Shown in pieces: positions 32,965 through 41,766 of a stretch of 64,000 nucleotides of DNA (position 1 is the first letter of the stretch; every line of letters begins with the position of its first letter). The DNA is from Clostridia bacterium (GTDB taxonomy: Bacteria; Bacillota; Clostridia; Oscillospirales; CAG-272): the NCBI GenBank assembly GCA_017472255.1, contig JAFUQU010000038.1:62001-126000 (forward strand), written 5' to 3'. The translations under genes and the position numbers were made by a program. Below the pieces are notes generated by a model, which was not told where the DNA came from, did not search any database, and worked only from the letters and a program-made list of their open reading frames with translations.

Positions 32965-34368
32965 TCAGTTGTAAAGATCGTCGAATTCCAGGTTCGGAAT
33001 GAACTTGCAGAATTCGCGGATCACGTCGGCGTTGTGTCCCTGAAGCTCGGCCATGTGGTGGATGTACGGGCCTTCGATGACCTTGCGCTCCACCTTGGGA
33101 AGGTTGCCGAAATCAGCCCACATATAGGTGCCGAAGGTGTGCGGGCCTTCGGTGGTCTTGAAATCGCCCGCGAGGAAGCGGTATCTGCCCGCCGCGCCCT
33201 GGAAGCGTGCGATCGTCCAGTCGCCGTCGGCTACGCGGAAGCTGGGCTTGAAGTTGAAGATGTAAGCGTCCACGCCCGGCTTCTTGAGGGAATAAGCGAA
33301 CGGACCGCAGTGCCAGAGCAGCTCGGAGTTGTCGTTCTGGGGATTGCGGCAGGTGAACTCGCCGAAGCAGGGAACCTTCTTTCCCCGTCCCGCAGCCGCC
33401 AGCATCGCCATGGTGATGGCGCCGAACACGTCCGACTCGCAGGTTACGAGATACCCCATATCCGCCAGAATGCTCATAGCAAGGCAGGGCATTGCGCCGA
33501 AGCCCAGGTTCATGGACGTCCAGCACTCGGTGGAAATGATCGTGGCGTTGTTCTCCTCATACAGCTCCTTGTAGAAGGGGACGAAGGTCATCATCTTGAC
33601 CAGCATCTCGTCCTCTACCGAGGAGGTGTCCATCTTCGCCTTGGTTTGGGCGGCGAGAGCTTCCAGCTCGGGACGGCGCTCGGCATAGATGCGGTTCAGC
33701 TTGTCGATGGCTTCCGCCATGTTGATGGGGGTGACGTCGATGTTGAACTTCTCCATCAGCTCCATCTCGTTGAACATGACGCTCTTGAAGGGCTTCACGC
33801 GGGTGCCAACCTGCACGATGCGCATATTTTTGAAGTTCTTGATCATGCTGACCACGGACAGGAACTTGTTCAGCCCCTCGGTGAAAGGCTTATCCTCAAT
33901 GTTGCAGTTCTCGATGTAGGAGAAGGGAATGTTGGAGCGGTGCATCTGCTCGCTGATGGCAAACAAACCGCACTGACAATCGGTGTAGCGGGTGCCGTCC
34001 GGCTCGAACTTGTTGTCACGGGGACCCCAGACCAGCACTGGCTTCTGCACAAGGCGCGCCACACGTCCGGCGGCGTCCTCGTTGCCGAAGTTGCAGTTGA
34101 TGATGAAGATGGCATCCACCTTCTGCTCCGTCAACCAATCGGCGACCTTTTCCACATCGCCGTTCTCATGAAGCAGCCCCTCGTCGTTGAGCCACTCCAG
34201 ATCGGTGAACTCGGTGTTTTCGTCGGAGAAGTTTTCCTTGATGTACTTAATGATATGATCCTTATTTTCCCTGGCTTTGATGGGCGCGAAAATGCCCTTT
34301 CTGGTGGCGGCGTCCGCCAGCCATCTGCGCTCGGGGACAAGTCCGATTTTCAGCTTATAGTTCAGCAT
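32965..34368 (-). CDS. L-fucose/L-arabinose isomerase-family protein
   Basis: A 467-residue protein with the overall layout of the fucose/arabinose isomerase family. An N-terminal Rossmann-like half has LTEQKVDAIFIINCNFGNED and VARLVQKPVLVWGPRD; a C-terminal half has STECWTSMNLGFGAMPCLAM, LVTCESDVFGAITMAMLAA and PCFGEFTCRNPQND. Members interconvert aldoses and ketoses using a metal. It is the first gene of the operon. ATG at 34368 is chosen because AAAGGA lies 8 nt upstream; the longer reading frame runs into the leader. Substrate not predictable. Confidence 0.85.
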   Translation of the reverse strand: MLNYKLKIGLVPERRWLADAATRKGIFAPIKARENKDHIIKYIKENFSDENTEFTDLEWLNDEGLLHENGDVEKVADWLTEQKVDAIFIINCNFGNEDAAGRVARLVQKPVLVWGPRDNKFEPDGTRYTDCQCGLFAISEQMHRSNIPFSYIENCNIEDKPFTEGLNKFLSVVSMIKNFKNMRIVQVGTRVKPFKSVMFNEMELMEKFNIDVTPINMAEAIDKLNRIYAERRPELEALAAQTKAKMDTSSVEDEMLVKMMTFVPFYKELYEENNATIISTECWTSMNLGFGAMPCLAMSILADMGYLVTCESDVFGAITMAMLAAAGRGKKVPCFGEFTCRNPQNDNSELLWHCGPFAYSLKKPGVDAYIFNFKPSFRVADGDWTIARFQGAAGRYRFLAGDFKTTEGPHTFGTYMWADFGNLPKVERKVIEGPYIHHMAELQGHNADVIREFCKFIPNLEFDDLYN

Positions 34369-34688
34369 AACAGTCATCCTTTCAGGTAAAAATTGAAGTA
34401 GATTTTCTTTTTTGAATTGCATTTCTGAATATTATTATAGCGAATATTAAAAATATTTTCAAGAGGTTTTTAAAAAATAATGTCCCGTCAAAGCAATATT
34501 GTATGTATGCACAAATATATTATTAAACGATTCTGCTAATTTGGCATAATATCTATAATCATACAAAACGAAACATCGTTTCGCAATGTTTTTTCATCCA
34601 GCCCTTGACAGGCGGAGAATTATTTTATATAATATAAGTATAAAGTCAAAGGATGCAACCGCCGTCAGAGCGGTTATGGTGTTAAAAT
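34369..34688. promoter_or_regulatory. Divergent control region between the ETF-linked sugar operon and its RpiR regulator
   Basis: This 320-bp gene-free, AT-rich stretch holds two facing promoters and a dyad. Operon promoter (minus): TTGAAA 34462-34457, 17 nt, TATAAT 34439-34434. Regulator promoter (plus): TTGACA 34605-34610, 17 nt, TATAAT 34628-34633. Between them lies CGAAAC-ATC-GTTTCG (34569-34583), a plausible RpiR operator. I see no small ORF. Confidence 0.8.
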
Positions 34689-35525
34689 ATGGAACGTACT
34701 TCCCTGCAAATCAAGGTATTATACGACGAAATGGGCCGCGCTGAAAAAAAGATCGCCGACTGGATTCTCGCCAACCCCGGCAAACTGATCCCCCTCTCGA
34801 TCAGCGAGCTGGCAGATGAATGCCAGTGCAGCGAAGCTACCATTGTCCGTTTCGCCCGCCGGCTCGGCTTTGAGGGCTATCAGGCGCTGAAAATCTCCCT
34901 CGCCCGCGAGGACAATCCCCACAACATCAGCGAAAGCATCAAGCCGGACGACTCCAGCTTTGAGGTTTTTGAAAAGGTCTGCAATGATATTTACTGCTCG
35001 CTGGAACGCACCAAGAAAATTCTCGATCAGAAATCGCTGGCCGCCGCTGCTGAAAAAATTCTCGCGGCAAACCACATCATCACGCTGGGACTGGGAAATT
35101 CCGCATCGGTGGCGGTGGATATGAGCCATAAGTTTCTGCGTGCCGGATGCAATGCCGTCGCCTACACCGACAACCATATGCAGGCCATCGCCGCGTCTCA
35201 CTTAGCGGAAGGCGACGTGGCGCTTGGCATCTCTCACTCCGGCTCCTCCAAGGACATTGTTGACGCCCTCCGTCTCGCCCGGGAACGGGGCGCCGCAACC
35301 ATCGCGCTGACCAATTACGGCAAGTCGCCCATTCTGAAGGTCAGCGATATCGTGCTGCAAACGGTTTCCGACGAGACGCAGTATTCCATCCTTGCCCTCA
35401 ATTCCCGCATTGCCCAGCTTGCCATTGTGGACGCTCTCTATTTCTACATCGTTTTCCGTATGGGCGAGAAAGCCTCCGCTGCTATCGAAGCCACAGAAAA
35501 AGCGCTGCTCAGCAAGAAATATTAA
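34689..35525 (+). CDS. RpiR-family transcriptional regulator (HTH-SIS)
   Basis: A 278-residue regulator. Residues 1-77 form the HTH_6 domain (AEKKIADWILANPGKLIPLS, ISELADECQCSEATIVRFAR). Residues about 105-250 form a sugar-isomerase (SIS) domain that senses a phosphosugar (IITLGLGNSASVAVDMSHKF, LGISHSGSSKDIVDALRLAR). It is divergent from the nine-gene operon and presumably controls it, so the inducer is likely a phosphorylated intermediate of that pathway. A small zinc-ribbon gene follows 10 bp downstream. Confidence 0.95.
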   Translation: MERTSLQIKVLYDEMGRAEKKIADWILANPGKLIPLSISELADECQCSEATIVRFARRLGFEGYQALKISLAREDNPHNISESIKPDDSSFEVFEKVCNDIYCSLERTKKILDQKSLAAAAEKILAANHIITLGLGNSASVAVDMSHKFLRAGCNAVAYTDNHMQAIAASHLAEGDVALGISHSGSSKDIVDALRLARERGAATIALTNYGKSPILKVSDIVLQTVSDETQYSILALNSRIAQLAIVDALYFYIVFRMGEKASAAIEATEKALLSKKY

Positions 35526-35535
35526 GGAGAACGCC

Positions 35536-35850
35536 ATGTCCTACAATCCGCTCTGTCTGCGCTGTCATGCGCCGATGAACCACATCCGCACCGCGTCCCT
35601 GCTGACTCGAGAAGGCGATTCGCCGCTGCCGGTCGGACATCTGTACAGAAACGAAATATCCTCTCTGGAGGTGGATATCTGGTGTTGTCCGGGCTGCGGT
35701 CATCTGGAGCTGTTCCGGCACGATACGGATTACGACACCGACACGGATGACGGCGATACCATCGCTCAGCGCAAATGCCCCCGCTGCGGACGGCTGCACG
35801 ATATCGATTATCCCAAATGTCCCTTCTGTAAGTATAGTTACAACACATAA
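35536..35850 (+). CDS. Small zinc-ribbon protein of unknown function
   Basis: A 104-residue protein with three Cys-x2-Cys pairs that suggest two zinc ribbons: CLRCHAPM, CCPGCGHLEL, and CPRCGRLHDIDYPKCPFCKY at the end. The middle is acidic (HDTDYDTDTDDGDT). AAGGAG precedes the ATG at 35536. It follows the RpiR gene by 10 bp and shares its transcript, with a strong terminator after it. Function unknown. Confidence 0.8.
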   Translation: MSYNPLCLRCHAPMNHIRTASLLTREGDSPLPVGHLYRNEISSLEVDIWCCPGCGHLELFRHDTDYDTDTDDGDTIAQRKCPRCGRLHDIDYPKCPFCKYSYNT

Positions 35851-35890
35851 AGCTTCCCCAGCGGGTTCGGCTGAACCCGCCGGGGAAGCT
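35851..35890. terminator. Hairpin terminator between converging genes
   Basis: AGCTTCCCC and GCGGGTTC pair with GAACCCGC and GGGGAAGCT with one mismatched pair and a GGCT loop. A short T-rich stretch follows on the plus strand. Confidence 0.75.
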
Positions 35891-37056
35891 CATTTTATCT
35901 GGTATACGTTGGCTGTCTTCGTGTACCCATATCGTTCCGGCATAAAATCGCCCGGCTCACACGCAATGCTGCGCGAAGCAAACAGCGTATATCCCCGCTC
36001 ATACAGCTCCCGCATGGCGTAACGGAACACCTCGTCGTACACATCCTCCCGCCGCCAATTCGCGAGCAAGCAAACACCCTCGATCTCACCCAGCCGAAGT
36101 CCGCGCAGCTCATACACCGTTGTACGCAGCAAACCGATCAGCCTGCTTTCGGCATAAACGCCGAAGGGCAGATCATGCGGATCATTGTGGTACACATCCC
36201 GCTGGGTCAGTGTCTCGCAGACCTTCCAGTCGTGCCCGTATTTCGCCGCAAAATGACGGATCTCCGGGATATCTTCGATCGTCAGCGGTTTATAGACAAG
36301 CGTCACCGGCGGCTTTGGCGATTCGCCGTCATACAGATATTCCGCCGCCGTGCAGGTTACAGACAGACCGGGCATGGCAGCCTGTACCGCATCGGCGTCC
36401 AGCCTGCTGCGGAATCCGATTTCCGACACTACCGGGCGGAGCAGCTTCGCCATGACCGCCGCTTTTTCCGGTGATTCGGCAATCACGTCGGCGTAAAATC
36501 TGCCTCTTTCAAATTCATCCACACCGACAGCACAGCTTCCGTCGGTGAAGAACTTCGTCCCGTTGTAATCATACATGACGACGGCTGCCACGCCGTACAT
36601 CCGGGCATCCCGCTCCAGCAGACCGTCCATCACCTCATCGGCACAAACCGGGCGCAGGGACGGAAATGTGTGTGAAAATCGGGCGGCAGTGGTATCTTCG
36701 GCCGCGTCGGCATACTTCATCGGCGTATCGGCATATGCCTGACGGTACTCGCTGGGCGGCATCCCATATTGTCTGCCAAACGCGCGGGTAAAGCTCTCAT
36801 GCGCTTCATAACCGCAGTCCAGCGCGATATCAAGAATCTCCCGATCGGTGGTACGCAGCATCAGCGCCGCCTTTTTCAGCCGGGCGAACCGCACATATTC
36901 CATCACGTTGAATCCGGTATGAATGCGGAATATTCGATTGAAATAATCGGTGGAGAAGCCGGCGCTGGCCGCCACCTTTTCGATGGTCATATCGCTGTCG
37001 CCCATGCTGCGACCGATGTAAGCCACCGCTCTGGATATCAGATTGGTATTTTCCAT
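35890..37056 (-). CDS. AraC-type HTH fused to a GNAT-like acetyltransferase domain
   Basis: A 388-residue protein. Residues about 5-107 form an AraC HTH pair (MTIEKVAASAGFSTDYFNRI, ILDIALDCGYEAHESFTRAF). The middle carries an effector-type region (FFTDGSCAVGVDEFERGRFY). Residues about 245-388 look like a GNAT fold (LTIEDIPEIRHFAAKYGHDW, GVYAESRLIGLLRTTVYELR, REDVYDEVFRYAMRELYERG and GYTKTANVYQIK). The last part is a weaker match than the HTH. ATG at 37056 has GGAGG 8 nt upstream. Target and substrate unknown. Confidence 0.8.
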   Translation of the reverse strand: MENTNLISRAVAYIGRSMGDSDMTIEKVAASAGFSTDYFNRIFRIHTGFNVMEYVRFARLKKAALMLRTTDREILDIALDCGYEAHESFTRAFGRQYGMPPSEYRQAYADTPMKYADAAEDTTAARFSHTFPSLRPVCADEVMDGLLERDARMYGVAAVVMYDYNGTKFFTDGSCAVGVDEFERGRFYADVIAESPEKAAVMAKLLRPVVSEIGFRSRLDADAVQAAMPGLSVTCTAAEYLYDGESPKPPVTLVYKPLTIEDIPEIRHFAAKYGHDWKVCETLTQRDVYHNDPHDLPFGVYAESRLIGLLRTTVYELRGLRLGEIEGVCLLANWRREDVYDEVFRYAMRELYERGYTLFASRSIACEPGDFMPERYGYTKTANVYQIK

Positions 37057-37164
37057 ATGCAAACCTCCTTCGTTTGTGATTCTATTATATCACAAACGCC
37101 CCGCTCCTGTCTTGACCGTTCGCGTGCAGATACGGTGGATTTGCGGTTTGTGCAGGAAATTCAC

Positions 37165-37188
37165 GTGGCTGTCCGATCGGACAGCCAC
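37165..37188. terminator. Hairpin downstream of the 833-residue solute-binding protein gene
   Basis: GTGGCTGTCCGATCGGACAGCCAC is a 24-bp perfect palindrome, without a clear T-run on the minus strand. Confidence 0.5.
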
Positions 37189-37196
37189 GGGTTTGT

Positions 37197-39698
37197 TTAT
37201 TCGCTGATGCGGGTGGACACGCGGTTTTCAATCAGCTTTACCACCTCATCCAGCGTCTTGACGCCGGCGAAGTAGGCGGACGCATCCTCGAGGATGATCG
37301 AAACCGTGTCGTTGTCACGGATGTAGGTGGCGTTGATGCTGTCCAGTAGCTCCCGAAGATCAGCCGCATCGTCTTCTGTCATGCGGATAACCTTCGTACC
37401 ATTTTTACGATTGGTCTCCTCAATCGCCTGTCTTTCCACCTCGCTCAGATTTTCACGCGGCAGATTGGTGCTGGTTCCGATGCCATAGGATTCCGCCTTC
37501 GTCGTGGGGTTCGTAGTCAATCTCACGGTAATATTGAACTCAAAGTACGACGCCGCTTCTATCAGGCTGTCCAGCGCTTCGTGGGTTGCCGGGAAATACT
37601 GAGATGTCATCGTATCATAGGAGGACCATTTGGTATAGCTGTCCCACTGACCTGCCTGCTCGTCCAGACAGGCTTTGATAAACTCCCACGCGCCCTCCTT
37701 CAGCTTCGATTGGCGGGTGATGCCAAGGCGGATCATGGGGTTAATCACCGTGCCGGAAACACCGCTTTCCGCCTGCGGATAACCAATATAGGTAATGCCG
37801 CCGTCAGGAAAATAGGAATACCGATCAGCCAGATAGGGCGTCAAGCTGTATGAAGTTGGCTTGAGCAGCACCTCATCGCTCTGGAATTTGTTCGGATCGC
37901 CGTAGCCGGAGCTGTAGTAGATCGGCGCGTTTTTACAGAATTCCAGCAGCTGACGGAAGCTGCCGTCAAAGCTGACCGTCTGATTTTCGTAATCCACATA
38001 TTTCTCCAAAAGATAGGGCAGCAGGAAGGATAACGTCTCCAGCGGAAGATTCTCGCTCTGTGCGGTAGGTAGCGCGAAAATGCTCTGTCCTTCCTTCATC
38101 TGACCGCTCATCTCCAGCATCTCCTCAAACGTCCAGCCGCTGCGGTCGCCAAATATGGACTTTTTGCCCACCAGCGTGCTGACATAATATTCGGTCGTCA
38201 GATAAGGCAGTTCTCCCCTGTCATTCTCAAACGGCGTCAGCACACAGTTCAGAAACGCATCCCGCTTGTACCTCTTATCCCCATCCATGAATTCATACAG
38301 GTCGGTGAACATATCCCACTTTTCCAGCGATTCAGGCGTTATACGGCTGTTGAACACCACAATATCGGGGATATTTCCGGTAAGCATATCGTTGACCAGC
38401 TTTTCCGTGGCTGTTTTACCGTCGGTTTCATTGGCGTAGGGGATCAGCTCCACGCGGTAATCGTCGTTGTACCGGTTGAAGGTACCGGCGTATGCGGCAA
38501 TATCCTTATATGTAGTATTGCTGCTTCCCGTATTATCGCAGGCAATGCGGATAACCTGCCGCTCGTCCTCCTTAACCAATCCGTCCGCCTCGATCAGCAC
38601 ATAATTGAGATGGCGATTCTCTAACTGATATACAAGCATCTCATCTTCCGAGAATACATAAACCTCACTTAACATTGACAGACGAAGCCCGATATCCACC
38701 CACGAGAACAGCTTGACCGGCATCTCTCCCATGTTGACGCCGAACAGCCCGAGGTCGGTTTTATAATAAACATCATACCCCGGCGCAAAGATCGGCGCGC
38801 TGCCTGCTGTATCGGGCAGCTCCTTCCGCTCGCCGAAGCCCTTCGCCGCGTCATCCACCGGCAGACAGACATAGCTGCCCCGTCCGCCGTCCATGGATTT
38901 TTCAAGATAGCAGAACATCACATTGCCGTCCGCGTCGCGAACCAGATTGGGAAAGTCCCCCAGATACTTGATTCTCTCATTGGACGATCCCGTTCCCCAT
39001 GTGATCAGCGGCTTCACAGAAGCGGGAATTTCGGCGGTATACAGGTGCTCGCCCTCCTGGGAAAAGACTGTCATGGAATCGGCCGTATACAGATACAGAT
39101 TTCCTTCGATGGAGGACATAAGGGTCGTCGAACGGCTCGGATCCTCGATCAGTACATCCTGATACTCCTCCAGCGTCAGCCTCCACAGCTCCTGTCCATC
39201 CTCATCCCAGCGTACAATGGCATAATCGTACATCAGAGTCGCAAAGCCGTCGTCCGGCATGGCGGTTATGGAGACAGGCGCACTGCCGGACCACGCCGAC
39301 CAGGTTTCGGTCTTTTCGTCATACTGAGTCAGCGCGTAGGAGCTGTAGGACTTGTTCCGCATATTGAACAGCGTAAACTGATAGTTTCCGAGCAAGATCA
39401 GACTGCCCTCGCTTGCCTTCTCATCGTATTGCTCCTGGGTTATTTTATCCATCAGGATACCGACTTTTCCATCGTAGGTCATGAACTGCGTTCCATAATG
39501 CGCCGCGATTTCGTATCGATCACCGAGACTGACGCCGGTGGGCAGCTCCTTTTCGGTAATTTTGTAGGCTTTCGTTCCTGCGACCCAGTTCGCGTCGTTC
39601 GTACCGCTCCAGGAGCTGTCCGAGGGTGCTTCCTCTCCGCTGCATCCGGCAAAGCAGAACAGCATCGCGAGCACGGCGGCGAGTATACGTTTTTTCAT
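37197..39698 (-). CDS. Lipoprotein with beta-propeller-like N half and solute-binding C half
   Basis: An 833-residue lipoprotein. Signal: MKKRILAAVLAMLFCFAGC. Residues about 40-370 contain repeated beta-rich units (DGFATLMYDYAIVRWDEDGQ, GNLYLYTADSMTVFSQEGEH), propeller-like in character. From about residue 380 a family 1 extracellular solute-binding domain begins (VIRIACDN, MLTGNIPDIVVFNSRITPES, SGWTFEEMLEMSGQM). It is about twice the usual length of a solute-binding protein. ATG 39698 is supported by GAGG at 8 nt; an ATG 9 nt upstream is too close to that SD. No permease genes are nearby. Confidence 0.8.
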   Translation of the reverse strand: MKKRILAAVLAMLFCFAGCSGEEAPSDSSWSGTNDANWVAGTKAYKITEKELPTGVSLGDRYEIAAHYGTQFMTYDGKVGILMDKITQEQYDEKASEGSLILLGNYQFTLFNMRNKSYSSYALTQYDEKTETWSAWSGSAPVSITAMPDDGFATLMYDYAIVRWDEDGQELWRLTLEEYQDVLIEDPSRSTTLMSSIEGNLYLYTADSMTVFSQEGEHLYTAEIPASVKPLITWGTGSSNERIKYLGDFPNLVRDADGNVMFCYLEKSMDGGRGSYVCLPVDDAAKGFGERKELPDTAGSAPIFAPGYDVYYKTDLGLFGVNMGEMPVKLFSWVDIGLRLSMLSEVYVFSEDEMLVYQLENRHLNYVLIEADGLVKEDERQVIRIACDNTGSSNTTYKDIAAYAGTFNRYNDDYRVELIPYANETDGKTATEKLVNDMLTGNIPDIVVFNSRITPESLEKWDMFTDLYEFMDGDKRYKRDAFLNCVLTPFENDRGELPYLTTEYYVSTLVGKKSIFGDRSGWTFEEMLEMSGQMKEGQSIFALPTAQSENLPLETLSFLLPYLLEKYVDYENQTVSFDGSFRQLLEFCKNAPIYYSSGYGDPNKFQSDEVLLKPTSYSLTPYLADRYSYFPDGGITYIGYPQAESGVSGTVINPMIRLGITRQSKLKEGAWEFIKACLDEQAGQWDSYTKWSSYDTMTSQYFPATHEALDSLIEAASYFEFNITVRLTTNPTTKAESYGIGTSTNLPRENLSEVERQAIEETNRKNGTKVIRMTEDDAADLRELLDSINATYIRDNDTVSIILEDASAYFAGVKTLDEVVKLIENRVSTRISE

Positions 39699-39829
39699 AC
39701 CATTCACCTCACAAAATATTTTATCGCGTTTGCGGATAATTTATCTACATTTATCATATCACACCATATCAGACCTTTTATAGATATATTCCGTAAACAT
39801 TTTGTGTCTCATTGGTGAACGGCAAATTT

Positions 39830-40930
39830 TTATTCCACCGCCAGCAAATTCAAATCCCACGCGGGCACATACTCGTACCGCCGAATGTACAGCTTCGTGT
39901 AGCCCAGCTCCCGAACCATCTGCGGCAGCCGGAACAGGTCGCCGCTGCGGTGATAAAGCGACACCAGCAGCCGGGGATGGGTGCGCGCAATCACCGCCCG
40001 TGAGCCTTCCAACGCTTCCCGCTCCGAACCTTCCACATCGTATTTGATGTAATCGCAGTCTCCCTCATAAATGCTGTCCAGACGCGCCGCCTGTACAATT
40101 TTAATCTTTGCCCCGGTCTTGAGCGCCTCGTTCGACGCCGCCGTGGAATTTCGGTTGCCGCCCGCCGTAAAGGACAGCTCGCATTCATCATTCCACGCCG
40201 CCAGATTGTGGGCTTCCACCGCATAGGGAATCCCTCCCGCGATGAACTCGTTCAGCTTGCGGAAGGTGCGCACGTCCGGTTCCATGGCAGTCACTTGCGT
40301 CAAATTCGGCGCGTAATGCGCCAGTTCTCGAATGCTGTCGCCGTTGTACGCACCCAGATCGGCGGCGCGTGTGATGCGGTCGGCGTGCAGAATGTCGTTG
40401 TACACCTCATCGGGCGTTACGATATGGCTGCGCAGATAGCCCAGCTTCCCCGTCAGACGGTAGGCGATGATGTCGCAGAAGGTGCGTTTCGACTGTATAT
40501 CCGCCAGCATATCGCAAACCTCCGCCAGCTCGGTGCGGTGCGCTTCGAAAAAGGCGAGATCGAAAATCTCCCCGTCTTCCACCACCGGCACGTCGGGAAT
40601 CACCAGCTCCCGTTCGCCGTCCAGCGCGTAAATCCGCTCTAACACCTCCGGCAGCCGGGAGCCGAAGGACACGGCGATGATAAAATCCTCGTATTTTTCA
40701 CAGACCTGTGCATAAGTCAGCACGGTTTTCCCGTGAAAGCTCTGTCCCCGGACAAATTCGTCCGACGCGAAGAAATCCGCCGCCTCAATCCCATACTGCG
40801 CGAAAACGGCGAGGATTTTATCCGCGCCGTTTCCCATGCCGTACAGAACGATCGGTTTCTCCGCCCCGGCCAGCCTCTGCCAGAGATCGCAGGTCAAGTC
40901 AATTTCGTTTACCGATTCGTAATGCTTCAT
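39830..40930 (-). CDS. FkbM-family methyltransferase with N-terminal NAD-like domain
   Basis: A 366-residue protein. Residues about 1-120 form a Rossmann-like domain (KPIVLYGMGNGADKILAVFA, EDFIIAVSFGSRLPEVLERI). The second half is a SAM-dependent FkbM methyltransferase (ITRAADLGAYNGDSIREL, TAMEPDVRTFRKL, DYIKYDVEGSEREALEG, LLVSLYHRSGDLF). FkbM enzymes O-methylate sugars or polyketides. The start overlaps the amidohydrolase gene by 4 bp (ATGA), placing it last in an aspartokinase-amidohydrolase-FkbM operon. Substrate unknown. Confidence 0.88.
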   Translation of the reverse strand: MKHYESVNEIDLTCDLWQRLAGAEKPIVLYGMGNGADKILAVFAQYGIEAADFFASDEFVRGQSFHGKTVLTYAQVCEKYEDFIIAVSFGSRLPEVLERIYALDGERELVIPDVPVVEDGEIFDLAFFEAHRTELAEVCDMLADIQSKRTFCDIIAYRLTGKLGYLRSHIVTPDEVYNDILHADRITRAADLGAYNGDSIRELAHYAPNLTQVTAMEPDVRTFRKLNEFIAGGIPYAVEAHNLAAWNDECELSFTAGGNRNSTAASNEALKTGAKIKIVQAARLDSIYEGDCDYIKYDVEGSEREALEGSRAVIARTHPRLLVSLYHRSGDLFRLPQMVRELGYTKLYIRRYEYVPAWDLNLLAVE

Positions 40931-41751
40931 ATTTTCAAAAATCTCTTTGCGTTGTTATACAGAATATCCTGCCGCTCCTGCTCATTCAGCCCCAGCTTCA
41001 GGAAACGCTCCATCTCGGTATCGATGTTCTTTACCGGATAATCGGTGCCGAACATAACACGGTCAGCGCCAAAAGCATGAATCAGCTCCGTGGCACGCTC
41101 GGGTGTCAGCACCCACAGAGCGCTGGACGTATCATACCACACGTTGGGACGCCCGTTCAGCATCTCTACCGCCTCGTCCCAGGCCTGATAACCGCCTAAA
41201 TGCGCCGCCACCACTTCCAGCTTCGGGAAGCGGTCCAGCAGATGTGCCAGCTTCTTCGGCTGGGAGAAGCGGTACTCCGGACGTTTGTCACCCATATGCA
41301 GGTAGAGCGGAAGCCGCCCCTCGATAATTTCACACAGCTCCATCATCCGCGGTGCATCGATATCGATCTGCTGAATGTCGGGGTGAATCTTGATACCCTT
41401 CAGACCGAGTCCGATAACACGCTCCACTTCGCCCGCAAAATCGGGATAGTCCTGATGGATTCCTGCGAAGCCCACAGTCTCAAAGCCGTTCTCACGGGAC
41501 TGCTTCACCAGCGCCGCAATGGTATCGTTGACCTTCTGCACCTGATGCGCGTTGGTCGCCACTGAAAAGAGCAGGAAGCCGCGGACACCGTAATCCGCCG
41601 CATGACTTTCCAGATCGGCGTAAGTGCCCTTCCCCTCCGCGGAGAAATTGAAGTTTCCCTCAAAATCGTAGAATGCGCTCAGATTCCGCACTGCCTTTTC
41701 AGCGATAGCTTCGGGATAGGTGTGTGTATGAATATCGAATATTTTGTACAT
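40927..41751 (-). CDS. Amidohydrolase-family TIM-barrel metal-dependent hydrolase
   Basis: A 274-residue amidohydrolase_2-type enzyme. The first metal motif is FDIHTHTYPE at the N-terminus; GLGLKGIKIHPDIQQIDIDA, LPLYLHMGDKRPEY, LEVVAAHLGGYQAWDEAVE and RVMFGTDYPVKN supply the remaining His and Asp ligands. Members act as hydrolases or decarboxylases on small molecules. It lies 15 bp after aspartate kinase. ATG 41751 is chosen over a GTG at 41760; both have a weak SD. Substrate unknown. Confidence 0.88.
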   Translation of the reverse strand: MYKIFDIHTHTYPEAIAEKAVRNLSAFYDFEGNFNFSAEGKGTYADLESHAADYGVRGFLLFSVATNAHQVQKVNDTIAALVKQSRENGFETVGFAGIHQDYPDFAGEVERVIGLGLKGIKIHPDIQQIDIDAPRMMELCEIIEGRLPLYLHMGDKRPEYRFSQPKKLAHLLDRFPKLEVVAAHLGGYQAWDEAVEMLNGRPNVWYDTSSALWVLTPERATELIHAFGADRVMFGTDYPVKNIDTEMERFLKLGLNEQERQDILYNNAKRFLKI

Positions 41752-41766
41752 CCGTATCACACTCTC

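Noticed and set aside
33034..34389. 451-codon plus-strand frame opposite the FucI-like gene
   Set aside because: Antisense to a strongly recognisable gene; low-complexity composition typical of reverse-strand shadows.
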